A stretch of 20,753 nucleotides of DNA from NCBI GenBank assembly GCA_017557475.1, contig JAFYYO010000134.1, forward strand, positions 1 through 20,753. The letters run 5' to 3'. Shown here in pieces: positions 1 to 7,872 of the stretch (its first letter is position 1; each line of letters starts with the position of its first letter). The stretch comes from Bacteroidaceae bacterium (GTDB lineage: Bacteria; Bacteroidota; Bacteroidia; Bacteroidales; Bacteroidaceae). The notes under the pieces are model-generated. The model did no database searches and was not told the origin of the DNA. It saw only the letters and a program-made list of their open reading frames with translations. The position numbers and the translations under genes were made by a program.

Positions 1-554
1 ACCGCATGTATGGCTGTCGTGCCAAAGTCCTTGATGAACTTAATCTGACGAAGCGAGTTACCTGCAGCTGCCGGTACTGTCAACATTCCAACCTTCTCGG
101 CACCATACTGGAAACCGAGTCCGCCAGTGAACATGCCGTAGCCAGACGAGTTTTGAAAAACGTCGCCAGGACGCAGTCCTACCATCCAAAGATTACGGGC
201 CACCTGGTTTGCCCACTCGTCGAGGTCGTTCTTGGTGTGCAGGATGACGGTTGGATTGCCTGTCGTGCCACTGCTGGAGTGCAGGCGAACGCAGTCGTCC
301 AAAGGCACTGCGGCCAGTCCGAAGGGATAGGTGTCGCGCAAGTCCTGCTTCGTAGTGAAGGGCAGTTTGCGAATGTCTTCAGGCGAAGTAATGTCCTCTG
401 CCTTGATGCCCATCTCCTTGAACTTCTGCGCATAGAAAGGCACATTGGCACACCTCTTGATTGTCTCTTGCAGACGCTCCGTCTGCAGTTTGCTTATTTC
501 CTCCCGAGAAAGCGTCTCGAACTCGGGATGAAGATACTGGGAATTCACATCCAT
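1..554 (-). CDS. paaK: phenylacetate-CoA ligase, 5' part (cut by window start)
   Basis: This AMP-forming aryl-acid:CoA ligase activates phenylacetate or indoleacetate with ATP and CoA in the cytoplasm. Reading the minus strand from an ATG at 554 gives 184 uninterrupted codons that run off the window edge, so the C-terminal half is missing. The N-terminus (MDVNSQYLHPEFETLS) aligns closely with the complete paaK at 1018-2325: both have NVPFY, a KLPFTTK-DLRD-YPFGL block, and the P-loop of the adenylate-forming family, SSSGTTGNPT at about residues 93-102. It starts 11 bp after the ACT-domain gene stop, so it is the last visible gene of the operon. The start is the first ATG after that stop; no strong Shine-Dalgarno is seen, which is usual for Bacteroidetes. 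The family assignment is firm; which aryl acid it uses is inference. Confidence 0.93.
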   Translation of the reverse strand, partial: MDVNSQYLHPEFETLSREEISKLQTERLQETIKRCANVPFYAQKFKEMGIKAEDITSPEDIRKLPFTTKQDLRDTYPFGLAAVPLDDCVRLHSSSGTTGNPTVILHTKNDLDEWANQVARNLWMVGLRPGDVFQNSSGYGMFTGGLGFQYGAEKVGMLTVPAAAGNSLRQIKFIKDFGTTAIHA

Positions 555-565
555 AATGATATGTT

Positions 566-994
566 TTATGCCCACTGGGCGAGTGACTCCTCGGAGATAT
601 AGGGAAGATTATTATCGACGATGGTCTTGCGAGCCAGTTCCGTATTGTCCGTACGGAAGACAAGGATTCCCTTTCCGCCATAGAGGAAGGTATAGACGTA
701 GGTAATGCTGATGCCAACCTTGCTGAAAAGTTCTACGACATCGGCAGCACATCCAGGCTTATTGTCGAGTTCAAGCGCAAAAACATCCGAGACGGCAACG
801 GCAATGCCGGCCTTCTTCAGTTCTTCGCAGGCACGCAAGGGCTCAGCACACACAATGCGCAGGATTCCATACTCGGCAGTATCGGCAATGGTGATGGCCA
901 CCAGTTGCACGTTGGCTTTCTTTAGCTGTTGGAGAACTTGAACCAGAGTTCCTGAGGTGTTCTCCAGAAAGACTGATAATTGATGGATAGTCAT
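566..994 (-). CDS. tandem ACT-domain protein
   Basis: A 142-residue protein made of two ACT-like segments, about residues 1-66 and 70-140. The first begins MTIHQLSVFLENTSGTL, the typical opening beta strand and glycine turn of an amino-acid-binding ACT domain; the second has LDNKPGCAADVVELF, the same strand-turn-helix pattern. There is no catalytic domain. ACT domains usually bind an amino acid and change the activity of a partner. Standing between two phenylacetate-CoA ligase genes and downstream of iorAB, this protein probably senses an aromatic amino acid and adjusts the pathway; that role is inference from context. It lies 23 bp after the upstream paaK and 11 bp before the next. Stand-alone ACT proteins beside paaK/ior genes are known in Bacteroidetes and other anaerobes. 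Confidence 0.9.
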   Translation of the reverse strand: MTIHQLSVFLENTSGTLVQVLQQLKKANVQLVAITIADTAEYGILRIVCAEPLRACEELKKAGIAVAVSDVFALELDNKPGCAADVVELFSKVGISITYVYTFLYGGKGILVFRTDNTELARKTIVDNNLPYISEESLAQWA

Positions 995-1008
995 ATCTTT
1001 TGTTGAGG

Positions 1009-1029
1009 GTTTAAAGTTTAGAGTTTGCG
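1009..1029. repeat. 7-bp tandem repeat, 3 copies (weak)
   Basis: On the plus strand the units are gtttaaa, gtttaga and gtttgcg. They cover the 3' end of the complete paaK and most of the spacer before the ACT gene. Only gttt is shared by all three, so this is the weakest of the short-period repeats in the window. Confidence 0.35.
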
Positions 1030-2325
1030 CTTGTCGATGATGTGAGCACTCTTGCCTTGGCTGCGCTCAAGTGTGCCAGGAGCCTTCAGCTGCACCTTGG
1101 CTGAGATGCTGAGCACACTCTTCAGCTTGGCTGCCAACCTCTTTTCCAGTTCATCGATAGCTGCTGGAGTATCGAAGGTAGCAGTAAAGTATTCTTGGCG
1201 AAGCTCTACTTGAACCTGAAGGGTATCGAGGTTGTTGACGCGATCCACGATAAGCATGTAACGCGGTGCGAACTCGGGCATACTGAGAACCACGCTTTCC
1301 ACCTGAGATGGGAAGACATTGATACCGCGAATGATAAGCATGTCGTCACTACGACCTTCAATGCGGCTCATGCGGATAGCAGTACGTCCGCAGTTACACT
1401 GACCGGTCATCAGCGAACAGAGGTCGCGTGTACGATAACGAAGCAACGGCATTCCTTCCTTCGTAAGAGTCGTGAAGACAAGTTCGCCAGACTGTCCGTT
1501 AGGTAGGGGCTCAAGGGTAACAGGATTGATGACTTCGGGGTAGAAGTGGTCCTCGCAAATATGTGAGCCATGCTGCTCTTGGCATTCATAGCTGACACAA
1601 GGACCCATAATCTCACTCAGACCATAGAGGTTGTAGCCCTTCAGACCCAAGCGTTCCTCAATCTCCTTACGCATACTTTCCGTCCAAGGCTCTGCCCCAA
1701 AAGCTCCAGCACGTAACTTAAGATCCTCTTTCTTGATGCCCAGTTTATCCATCGTCTCCGCAAGGTAGAGGGCGTAGGATGGTGTGCAGGCAATACCGGT
1801 AATGCCCAAGTCGCGAATCAACTTCAAGTGCTTCTCTGTATTGCCTGTGCCTGCGGGGATGACAGAAGCCCCCAGATGCTCCACACCATAGTGGGCACCC
1901 AAGCCGCCAGTGAACAGTCCGTAGCCGTATGCCACAGAGAAAATATCGTCACGCGTAATGCCGTAAGATGTCAGACAGCGAGCCATACATTCGCTCCACA
2001 CCCCAACATCCTTACGAGTATAGCCGACGATAGTGGGATTGCCCGTCGTGCCACTACTGGCATGAACGCGAATTATCTCGCTCTGAGGGGCAGCCTGCAA
2101 GCCAAAGGGATAGTTGTCACGCAAGTCCTTCTTTGTCGTGAAGGGGAGTTTCTTGATGTCTTCGATGGTTTGAATGTCATCGGGACGGATGTCCATCTCC
2201 TGCAACTTGTTGCGATAGAAAGGGACATTGTGATAAACATACTCCACGATTTTATGGAGACGCTTGCCCTGCAAGGCACTCATCTCATCGCGGCTCATGC
2301 ACTCTTTGTTGGGATTCCAAATCAT
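1018..2325 (-). CDS. paaK: phenylacetate-CoA ligase (complete copy)
   Basis: A 435-residue AMP-forming arylacetate-CoA ligase, the usual length for PaaK. The P-loop SSGTTGNPT sits at about residues 90-98, the AMP-binding region includes AGAFGAEPW and YGLSEIMGP at about 206-242, and the hinge region has RIEGRSDDMLIIRGINVFP, where the C-terminal lid domain begins. It converts an aryl acid, ATP and CoA to aryl-CoA, AMP and pyrophosphate. A cluster of Cys and His residues at about 243-260 (C243, C248, H252, H255, C257, H260) could be a metal site; this is inference. The gene follows the aminotransferase by 44 bp and precedes the ACT gene by 23 bp. Its stop codon falls inside a short 7-bp repeat. 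With indolepyruvate oxidoreductase upstream, phenylacetate or indoleacetate are the likely substrates. Confidence 0.95.
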   Translation of the reverse strand: MIWNPNKECMSRDEMSALQGKRLHKIVEYVYHNVPFYRNKLQEMDIRPDDIQTIEDIKKLPFTTKKDLRDNYPFGLQAAPQSEIIRVHASSGTTGNPTIVGYTRKDVGVWSECMARCLTSYGITRDDIFSVAYGYGLFTGGLGAHYGVEHLGASVIPAGTGNTEKHLKLIRDLGITGIACTPSYALYLAETMDKLGIKKEDLKLRAGAFGAEPWTESMRKEIEERLGLKGYNLYGLSEIMGPCVSYECQEQHGSHICEDHFYPEVINPVTLEPLPNGQSGELVFTTLTKEGMPLLRYRTRDLCSLMTGQCNCGRTAIRMSRIEGRSDDMLIIRGINVFPSQVESVVLSMPEFAPRYMLIVDRVNNLDTLQVQVELRQEYFTATFDTPAAIDELEKRLAAKLKSVLSISAKVQLKAPGTLERSQGKSAHIIDKRKL

Positions 2326-2369
2326 AATGGAGTGTATTATTTGACGATTTTCTATTTACAATTTGTGAT

Positions 2370-3692
2370 TCACTGATTGTTTGCCTCGAATATCTGCATG
2401 CGTTCCTCCAGTTGAGCATATTGATGGTCTTCTATGAAGGAAGTGCATACGCGCAGTCCTTCCTGATGAGAACCTGTGGTAATAAGGCAAATGGCCGACA
2501 CGCCATAATACATTAGTTCACGAGCAAGCTCGCCGCTCGTCATATTCTTGTAGCCAATGGTGAAATAGAAGCCATCAGCAACAGGGCGATCCAGGTCGCG
2601 GTCATATACCACATGGAAGCCATGACGCAAGAAGATTTCCTTCAGTTTGCGAGCACGCTCGCCATAAACCTTCACCTCGTCACGGAAACAATATTCACCA
2701 TCACAGGCTGCACGAAACATCTCTGCCAGCGCATACTGTGCCGAATGACTTGTGCCACTGCTCAGAGCATAGAGCATACGAGTGGAGAAGACCAGACCAA
2801 AAGGCAAGCCTTCATAGCGAGCGCTGAGGTCAGGGAAGTGGCGATGGAACAACTTATCGCTGATACACACCACTCCGGTACGTTCACCAGCATACGAGAA
2901 TGCCTTCGAGCCGCTGATGAGCAGCATGTAATTATCTGTATAGCGAGCAACAGTAGGCTGGTAGGGAGGCTCAAACGGAACGCTCAAATCCTCACGAAAG
3001 TCCATTGCGAAGTAAGCAAGGTCCTCCATCACGATGGCGTCATACTTCGTTGCCTGCTCGCCGATAGTCTGCAGTTCACTCTCAGTAAGACATACCCATG
3101 ATGGGTTATTGGGATTAGAATAAACGATGGCACAGATGTTTCCTTTTGCCAAATAGCTTTCGAGCTTTGCATGCAACTTGTCACCACGATAGTCATAGAC
3201 ATCGAAAGTCTCGTACTTCACGCCCTGCACCTGCAACTGCATCTTCTGCACAGGGAAACCAGGATCGATGAACAGCACGGTATCCTTCTCCTTGCAAGCC
3301 TGTGAGCAAGTAAGGAAAGAAGCGAAGGTGCCCTGCATAGAGCCGCAAACAGGCACACAACCTTCCGCTGCAATGTCCACACCTATGAAAGCCTTCACAA
3401 AGCGAGATGCCTGTTTCTTAAGTTCAGGATAGCCCTGAATGTCTGGATAAGAATGGGCGATACCGTCTTGAAGAGCCTTTATCTGTGCTTTCACACCTAC
3501 CTCAGCGGCAGGCAAGCCAGGGATGCCCATCTCCATCTTTATGAACTCGACCCCACTCTCCTTCTCCGCCATTGCTGCCACTTGCTTTACTTCGCGAATG
3601 GTAGCTTTGGCAAAGTCCTGAATACCCATTTGAGCTATCAGCCCATCAACGATTGATTTAGGTATGGGTGTCGTCTTCTGATTGTCTTGCAT
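2370..3692 (-). CDS. PLP-dependent class I/II aminotransferase, probably aromatic
   Basis: A 440-residue fold-type I aminotransferase. The sequence shows YSNPNNP at about 191-197, the PLP-ring aspartate in MEDLAYF at about 222-228 (D224), the PLP-binding lysine in SGSKAFSYAGERTG (K263), and a likely substrate-carboxylate arginine in EGLRVCTSF (R414). It exchanges an amino group between an amino acid and a 2-oxo acid in the cytoplasm. It sits 5 bp after iorB and 44 bp before paaK. That places it exactly where an aromatic aminotransferase would link Phe, Tyr or Trp to the arylpyruvates handled by IorAB. The family is certain from motifs; the aromatic specificity is inferred from neighbours. The first ATG (MQDNQKTTPIP) is used as the start because it falls tightly after iorB. 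Confidence 0.92.
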   Translation of the reverse strand: MQDNQKTTPIPKSIVDGLIAQMGIQDFAKATIREVKQVAAMAEKESGVEFIKMEMGIPGLPAAEVGVKAQIKALQDGIAHSYPDIQGYPELKKQASRFVKAFIGVDIAAEGCVPVCGSMQGTFASFLTCSQACKEKDTVLFIDPGFPVQKMQLQVQGVKYETFDVYDYRGDKLHAKLESYLAKGNICAIVYSNPNNPSWVCLTESELQTIGEQATKYDAIVMEDLAYFAMDFREDLSVPFEPPYQPTVARYTDNYMLLISGSKAFSYAGERTGVVCISDKLFHRHFPDLSARYEGLPFGLVFSTRMLYALSSGTSHSAQYALAEMFRAACDGEYCFRDEVKVYGERARKLKEIFLRHGFHVVYDRDLDRPVADGFYFTIGYKNMTSGELARELMYYGVSAICLITTGSHQEGLRVCTSFIEDHQYAQLEERMQIFEANNQ

Positions 3693-3697
3693 AAGTA

Positions 3698-4270
3698 CTA
3701 AATATTTGCTAGTACGCCGGCATCGAAAGCCTTGAGATTAGCCTCAACCACTTGCTCACCCTTGCGAGCAAAAACGGTAGCAATGGCTTCACGGAGATTC
3801 TCTACGGAAAGGATGCCGATGATAGGAGCCGCCATTCCGAGCAACACCATGTTTGCGCCTCTTGGATTGCCACAATCTTTGGCAACCGTCTCAATGTCGA
3901 GCTTGATGCTGGGCAAGGTGTCGAGTTCCTGCTGCATAGCATCCTCATCAGGATAGTTGGGAATGTTGACAAAAGGCTTTGAGCTTGTCACAATCTTACC
4001 CTCCTTGTTAAGATATGCCAGATAGCGCATAGCCTCCATCGGTTCCATAGATATGATGAGGTCTGCTCCAGCTTCTGCAATGAGGTCGCTCCATATGGGT
4101 TCTGTAGAAAGACGAAGGTTCGACTGCACGTCACCGCCTCTTTGGCTCATGCCATGCACTTCTGCTTGTTTGAGATAAAGTCCTGCTTTCGTAGCAGCCT
4201 CGCCTATGATAGTTGCGATGGAGAGGATGCCTTGTCCGCCCACACCGCAAAGGATAATATCTTTCTTCAT
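3698..4270 (-). CDS. iorB: indolepyruvate ferredoxin oxidoreductase, beta subunit
   Basis: A 190-residue protein of the pyruvate/2-oxoacid ferredoxin oxidoreductase gamma-domain family. It opens KKDIILCGVGGQGILSIA, the conserved GxGGQG turn, followed by AEVHGMSQRGGDVQS, the other family signature. It pairs with IorA to decarboxylate indolepyruvate or phenylpyruvate oxidatively to an aryl-acetyl-CoA, or to run the reverse reductive carboxylation. The start is the ATG at 4270, which leaves only one base after the iorA stop. An in-frame TTG at 4306 would add 12 residues inside iorA and is less likely. Length matches stand-alone IorB proteins. The tight coupling argues for translation together with iorA in equal amounts. 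Confidence 0.95.
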   Translation of the reverse strand: MKKDIILCGVGGQGILSIATIIGEAATKAGLYLKQAEVHGMSQRGGDVQSNLRLSTEPIWSDLIAEAGADLIISMEPMEAMRYLAYLNKEGKIVTSSKPFVNIPNYPDEDAMQQELDTLPSIKLDIETVAKDCGNPRGANMVLLGMAAPIIGILSVENLREAIATVFARKGEQVVEANLKAFDAGVLANI

Positions 4271-4271
4271 T

Positions 4272-5852
4272 TTACTGCTGCTTTTTGGCTCTTGCGTGAC
4301 GGGCAAAGGTCTGTATGCATTCCCTTCTTGGAATGATGACAGAAACGCCCTTGTATTCTATCTCTTCCTTGATGACACGCGTTATCTCAGGCATGTTCTT
4401 GGGAAGAGGCACAACGACACGAACATGTTCCGGCTCCACGCCAAGCCCAAGGCAGATAGCCTCGTACTTGTTTGTGCCTGCGGAGTCTTGTCCGCCAGTC
4501 ATGCCAGTAGTGAGATTATCGGAGATGATAACGGTAATGTTGGACTTATCATTCACAGCATCCAGCAATCCAGTCATGCCGCTGTGCGTGAAGGTCGAGT
4601 CACCAATGATGGCAACGGCTGGGAAGAGTCCAGCATCGGCAGCGCCCTTGGCCATGGTGATGCTTGCTCCCATATCGACACAAGACGAGAGAGCCTGGAA
4701 AGGAGGCAAAGCTCCGAGTGTATAACAACCGATGTCGCCGAAGACGCGATGCTCAGGATAATCGGCAAGAACTTGGTTCAGCGCAGCATACACATCTCTG
4801 TGACCGCAGCCTTGACAAAGCTGAGGAGGACGAGCTGCCATATTTTTGGCAGGAGCAAAGACAGCTCCTGTAGCCTTTCCTAACGCCTTTGCCACATTGT
4901 CGGGATTAAGTTCGCCTGTTCGAGGAAGGTCACCAGTCAAGCGCCCCTTCACAGGATAGCCAACTCCAAGCAAGCCTTTCACAAGTTCTTCCACAACGGG
5001 CTGGCCGTCTTCAATAACCAAGAGTTCGTCGCACTCTGCAGCCAGAGCCTTTATCTTCTCTTCGGGCAAAGGATATTGCGATATCTTAACGAGGTTGGCA
5101 TCGTTGCCCAAGGCTTCTTTCACATAGTTATAAGCAATACCGCAAGCCAGGATGCCTGTCTTGGAAGCAGTCGTCTCCTTCTTATTGAACGGACTATCTG
5201 CCGATGCCTGCTTCATTGCATCCTGCTTCTCGAGGAGCTTCACATACTTCTTTCTTGCAATGCCAGGAAGAAGTACCCACTGATCAGTAGAAGGCGAAAG
5301 GAGTTTCTCTGCCTTGGGTTCCGTCACTTCCACTGCAGCTCGAGAGTGTGCGAGTCGAGTCACGACACGAAGCACAATGGGTTCTCCCAGTTTCTCCGAG
5401 AGGTCGAAACCATAAGCCATCATGTCGTAAGCTTCCTGTTGATTGGAGGGTTCCAAGCAAGGAACGAGAGCGAACTTAGCATAGAAGCGTGAGTCTTGCT
5501 CGTTCTGGGAAGAGTGCATCGAGGGATCGTCAGCAGCAAGGACAATGAGTCCGCCCTTTACGCCAGTAATCGCACTATTGACAAAAGCATCGGCACAGAC
5601 GTTCATGCCTACATGCTTCATGCACACCAAAGCCCTCTTGCCAGCATACGACATACCGAGAGCCGCTTCCATAGCAGTCTTCTCGTTAGTGCACCAACGG
5701 GAGTGGATGCCGCGTTCCTTAGCAAGAGGATGATTTTGTATGTATTCGGTGATTTCCGTGCTTGGTGTTCCCGGGTAAGCGTACACACCGCTCAACCCGG
5801 CATTTATCGCGCCAAGGGCAACAGCCTCATCACCTAAGAGGAGTTTTTTCAT
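4272..5852 (-). CDS. iorA: indolepyruvate ferredoxin oxidoreductase, alpha subunit without Fe-S tail
   Basis: A 526-residue thiamine-diphosphate 2-oxoacid oxidoreductase subunit. The N-terminal pyrimidine-binding domain shows AYPGTPSTEITEY and the TNEKTAMEAALG glutamate (E57). The C-terminal pyrophosphate-binding domain shows CQGCGHR at 346-352, GDIGCYTLG, and the cofactor motif GDST (418-421) followed by SDN about 25 residues later. The protein ends some 15 residues after the IIPRREC strand. Canonical IorA proteins continue with a ferredoxin-like domain carrying two [4Fe-4S] CxxCxxCxxxC sets, and none is present here or in any frame before iorB. Electrons would therefore have to leave by another carrier. 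The gene lies 44 bp after folE with no TAnnTTTG promoter between, so it may be read from the upstream operon. Confidence 0.95.
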   Translation of the reverse strand: MKKLLLGDEAVALGAINAGLSGVYAYPGTPSTEITEYIQNHPLAKERGIHSRWCTNEKTAMEAALGMSYAGKRALVCMKHVGMNVCADAFVNSAITGVKGGLIVLAADDPSMHSSQNEQDSRFYAKFALVPCLEPSNQQEAYDMMAYGFDLSEKLGEPIVLRVVTRLAHSRAAVEVTEPKAEKLLSPSTDQWVLLPGIARKKYVKLLEKQDAMKQASADSPFNKKETTASKTGILACGIAYNYVKEALGNDANLVKISQYPLPEEKIKALAAECDELLVIEDGQPVVEELVKGLLGVGYPVKGRLTGDLPRTGELNPDNVAKALGKATGAVFAPAKNMAARPPQLCQGCGHRDVYAALNQVLADYPEHRVFGDIGCYTLGALPPFQALSSCVDMGASITMAKGAADAGLFPAVAIIGDSTFTHSGMTGLLDAVNDKSNITVIISDNLTTGMTGGQDSAGTNKYEAICLGLGVEPEHVRVVVPLPKNMPEITRVIKEEIEYKGVSVIIPRRECIQTFARHARAKKQQ

Positions 5853-5860
5853 AAAAAGAT

Positions 5861-5896
5861 TTCTGAGTAATCTGAATGTTCTGAATAATCTGATAC
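5861..5896. repeat. 9-bp tandem repeat, 4 copies
   Basis: Units on the plus strand are ttctgagta, atctgaatg, ttctgaata and atctgatac. They fill most of the folE-iorA spacer, ending exactly at the folE stop codon. Confidence 0.7.
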
Positions 5897-6481
5897 TTAT
5901 GCTCGAATAAGTTGCAGGAACTCTTCGCGAGTCTTGGCTTGATTGAAGGCGCCGCAGAAGTCGCTGGTAGTCGTGATGCTACCTTGCTTCTGAACACCTC
6001 GCATCTGCATACACATATGCTGAGCCTCGACAACAACCATCACTCCAAGCGGTGCGAGAGCCTCCTGAATGCACTCACGAATCTGCTTCGTCATGCGCTC
6101 CTGTATCTGGAGGCGATGCGAGAAGCAATCCACGACGCGTGCAATCTTGCTCAGGCCTGTCACTTGTCCGTTGGGGATGTATGCCACATGCACTTTGCCA
6201 TAGAAGGGAAGCATGTGGTGCTCGCAGAGAGAATAGAAGTTGATGTCGCGCACGATGACCATCTGACGGTAATCCTCGTTGAACTTAGCCGAATTGAGTA
6301 TTGCCACGGGGTCTAGCTCATAGCCTTGTGTGAGGAAGGTCATTGCCCTTGCCACACGGCGAGGCGTCTTGAACAAACCTTCTCGTTGAGCATCCTCACC
6401 GAGAAGGTCGAGTATAGCACGGATGTGTTCCGAGATTTCCTGCTGAGTAGGAGTCAGTTCGTGCTTGTATTGTTCTTCCAT
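5897..6481 (-). CDS. folE: GTP cyclohydrolase I
   Basis: Converts GTP to 7,8-dihydroneopterin triphosphate and formate, the first step of tetrahydrofolate synthesis. Numbered from the ATG at 6481 (194 residues), the Zn-binding residues are C86 and H89 in [10 protein letters not shown] and C157 in [10 protein letters not shown]. The catalytic-loop histidine is in [13 protein letters not shown], and the C-terminal QGSITTTS motif is intact. The ATG at 6481 follows the SPOR gene stop by one base. Another ATG five codons upstream (6496) would overlap that gene by 14 bases and is possible. The length matches bacterial FolE. It is the last gene of the DUF1599-tpiA operon. A product feeding folate metabolism also links loosely to glyA further along. 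Confidence 0.96.
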   Translation of the reverse strand: MEEQYKHELTPTQQEISEHIRAILDLLGEDAQREGLFKTPRRVARAMTFLTQGYELDPVAILNSAKFNEDYRQMVIVRDINFYSLCEHHMLPFYGKVHVAYIPNGQVTGLSKIARVVDCFSHRLQIQERMTKQIRECIQEALAPLGVMVVVEAQHMCMQMRGVQKQGSITTTSDFCGAFNQAKTREEFLQLIRA

Positions 6482-6482
6482 T

Positions 6483-6998
6483 TTAGAGTCTTGCATTAAT
6501 CTTACTTTTCACGATAACTGCTTCGCGGAAGACGCCCATCGAGCGAATCTGTCTGAGGACTTCCCTTGCTTCTTCATTTGTTCGGAAGTCACCGACTCTG
6601 CATAACCAGTGAGGAGAGACGAAGGTCACATAGACAGCATGTCCGGGGAAGTAGCTTCTGAAGCGCAAGCCAGCAGCCCGCGCCTCAGCCTTACCTTTAC
6701 GTGAATTGTCGCCAAAGTACACCTGGATGCGATAGCCATTCATCTTCACTTTGATTCCACGAGAGAGGCTATCCACAGCAGCCGATTGGATGGAGTCTTG
6801 GTCAGAGCCATCAACCTGCTTTTTCTTGGATGAACTCGACTTCAATGCGCCGTTCACGAGGTCTGTGATAGACTTATCCTGATGCAGGACGATTCTGCCC
6901 GCCGACTCAACTACCTGCTGCAGTTTGTCGGTGAAGGTCTGCTGAGCACTCAAAGTCATAGTGATCAGCAAGAAGCTGAGGGCAAAGATGTACTTCAT
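6483..6998 (-). CDS. exported SPOR-domain protein
   Basis: A 171-residue protein with an N-terminal signal peptide ([20 protein letters not shown], probable cleavage after LSA). A polar linker rich in Ser and Lys follows, and a SPOR domain occupies about residues 85-171: [18 protein letters not shown], then [23 protein letters not shown] domains bind denuded peptidoglycan glycan strands, so this protein probably sits in the periplasm at the septum or cell wall. The ATG at 6998 is chosen; the longer reading frame begins at a TTG inside an 8-bp repeat. It lies 72 bp downstream of tpiA and one base before folE. The linkage of a SPOR protein to tpiA and folE is a known Bacteroidales arrangement with no clear functional reason. 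Confidence 0.88.
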   Translation of the reverse strand: MKYIFALSFLLITMTLSAQQTFTDKLQQVVESAGRIVLHQDKSITDLVNGALKSSSSKKKQVDGSDQDSIQSAAVDSLSRGIKVKMNGYRIQVYFGDNSRKGKAEARAAGLRFRSYFPGHAVYVTFVSPHWLCRVGDFRTNEEAREVLRQIRSMGVFREAVIVKSKINARL

Positions 6999-7021
6999 TT
7001 GACAATTTGACAATTTAACAA
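6998..7021. repeat. 8-bp tandem repeat, 3 copies
   Basis: Units on the plus strand are tttgacaa, tttgacaa and tttaacaa, placed immediately upstream of the SPOR gene start; the first unit overlaps the first base of that ATG. A change in copy number would alter the leader sequence but not the protein. Confidence 0.65.
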
Positions 7022-7034
7022 TTAATGATTCGTT

Positions 7035-7058
7035 CCCCCTTCCCTTTAGGGGAGGGAT
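7035..7058. repeat. C-rich/G-rich imperfect inverted repeat
   Basis: The sequence cccccttccctttaggggag (7035-7054) and the following gga form an imperfect palindrome in the tpiA-SPOR spacer. Similar CCCTCCCC-TAAA-GGGGAGGG elements recur in Bacteroides/Prevotella intergenic DNA as far as I recall. There is no T-run, so it is not a clear terminator. Only one copy is in this window. Confidence 0.4.
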
Positions 7059-7070
7059 GGGAAGAGGCTC

Positions 7071-7829
7071 TTACTTCCAAGCATCGATGATGCCCTTGAA
7101 GTCGGGGGCTTTGAGGCTTGCGCCACCAATCAGACCGCCGTCGATGTCGGGCTTACCGAAGAGTTCAGGAGCGTTGCTTGCCTTGCAGGAACCGCCATAG
7201 AGGATGGTCGTATCGTCGGCTGCCTGTGCACCATACACGTTTGCGACGCACTTACGGATGTAGGCATGAATCTCTTCTGCCTGCTCTGCGGTAGCAGTCT
7301 TGCCGGTTCCGATAGCCCAGATGGGTTCGTAAGCAATCACGATATTCTTCCATTGTTCAGCGGAGAGATGGAATACGCTGCCTTCCAATTCTGCCTTGCA
7401 GACTGCTTCCTGCTGGTTTGCTTCGCGCTGCTCGAGGCTTTCACCGATGCAGAAGATGACCTTCAAGCCGTTTGCAAGAGCGAGGTCAACCTTATCTTTG
7501 AGTATCTCGGGAGTCTCGTTATAGTATTCGCGACGTTCGCTATGACCAAGGATGACGTACTCGGCACCAGTGCTCTTCACCATTGCTGCACTGACTTCGC
7601 CCGTATAAGCACCGCTTTCCTTGTTGGCGCAATTCTCTGCGCTGACGGCGATGACGCTATCCTTCAATAGTTCGCTAAGGGTTGCGAGATGGATAAAGGG
7701 AGTACCGATGACAACTTCACAGTTAGGCTTTTCGGCAGCCAGGATGTCTTTTAGTTCGGTAGCGAGTGCTACGCCTTCCTGCAGGGTCTTGTTCATTTTC
7801 CAGTTACCTGCTACAATTTTCTTTCTCAT
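7071..7829 (-). CDS. tpiA: triosephosphate isomerase
   Basis: Interconverts dihydroxyacetone phosphate and glyceraldehyde 3-phosphate in glycolysis and gluconeogenesis. The 252-residue TIM barrel is full length. Active-site residues are all present: N9 and K11 in AGNWKMN, H96 in LGHSERR, and E168 in [14 protein letters not shown], which also holds the flexible loop 6. The phosphate-binding YGGSCKASN and GGLIGGASL segments close the barrel. It is the third gene of the DUF1599 operon, 30 bp after the DoxX-like gene; that spacer contains part of an 8-bp repeat. Nothing unusual is seen in the protein. Confidence 0.98.
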   Translation of the reverse strand: MRKKIVAGNWKMNKTLQEGVALATELKDILAAEKPNCEVVIGTPFIHLATLSELLKDSVIAVSAENCANKESGAYTGEVSAAMVKSTGAEYVILGHSERREYYNETPEILKDKVDLALANGLKVIFCIGESLEQREANQQEAVCKAELEGSVFHLSAEQWKNIVIAYEPIWAIGTGKTATAEQAEEIHAYIRKCVANVYGAQAADDTTILYGGSCKASNAPELFGKPDIDGGLIGGASLKAPDFKGIIDAWK

Positions 7830-7840
7830 GTGTTTTGTTG

Positions 7841-7872
7841 AGTTTATAAGTTTACGAGTTTATAAGTTATTA
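7841..7872. repeat. 8-bp tandem repeat, 4 copies
   Basis: Units on the plus strand are agtttata, agtttacg, agtttata and agttatta. The array starts in the spacer and runs into the 3' end of the DoxX-like gene, so that its last residues (NNL) and stop codon are made of repeat sequence. Confidence 0.7.
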
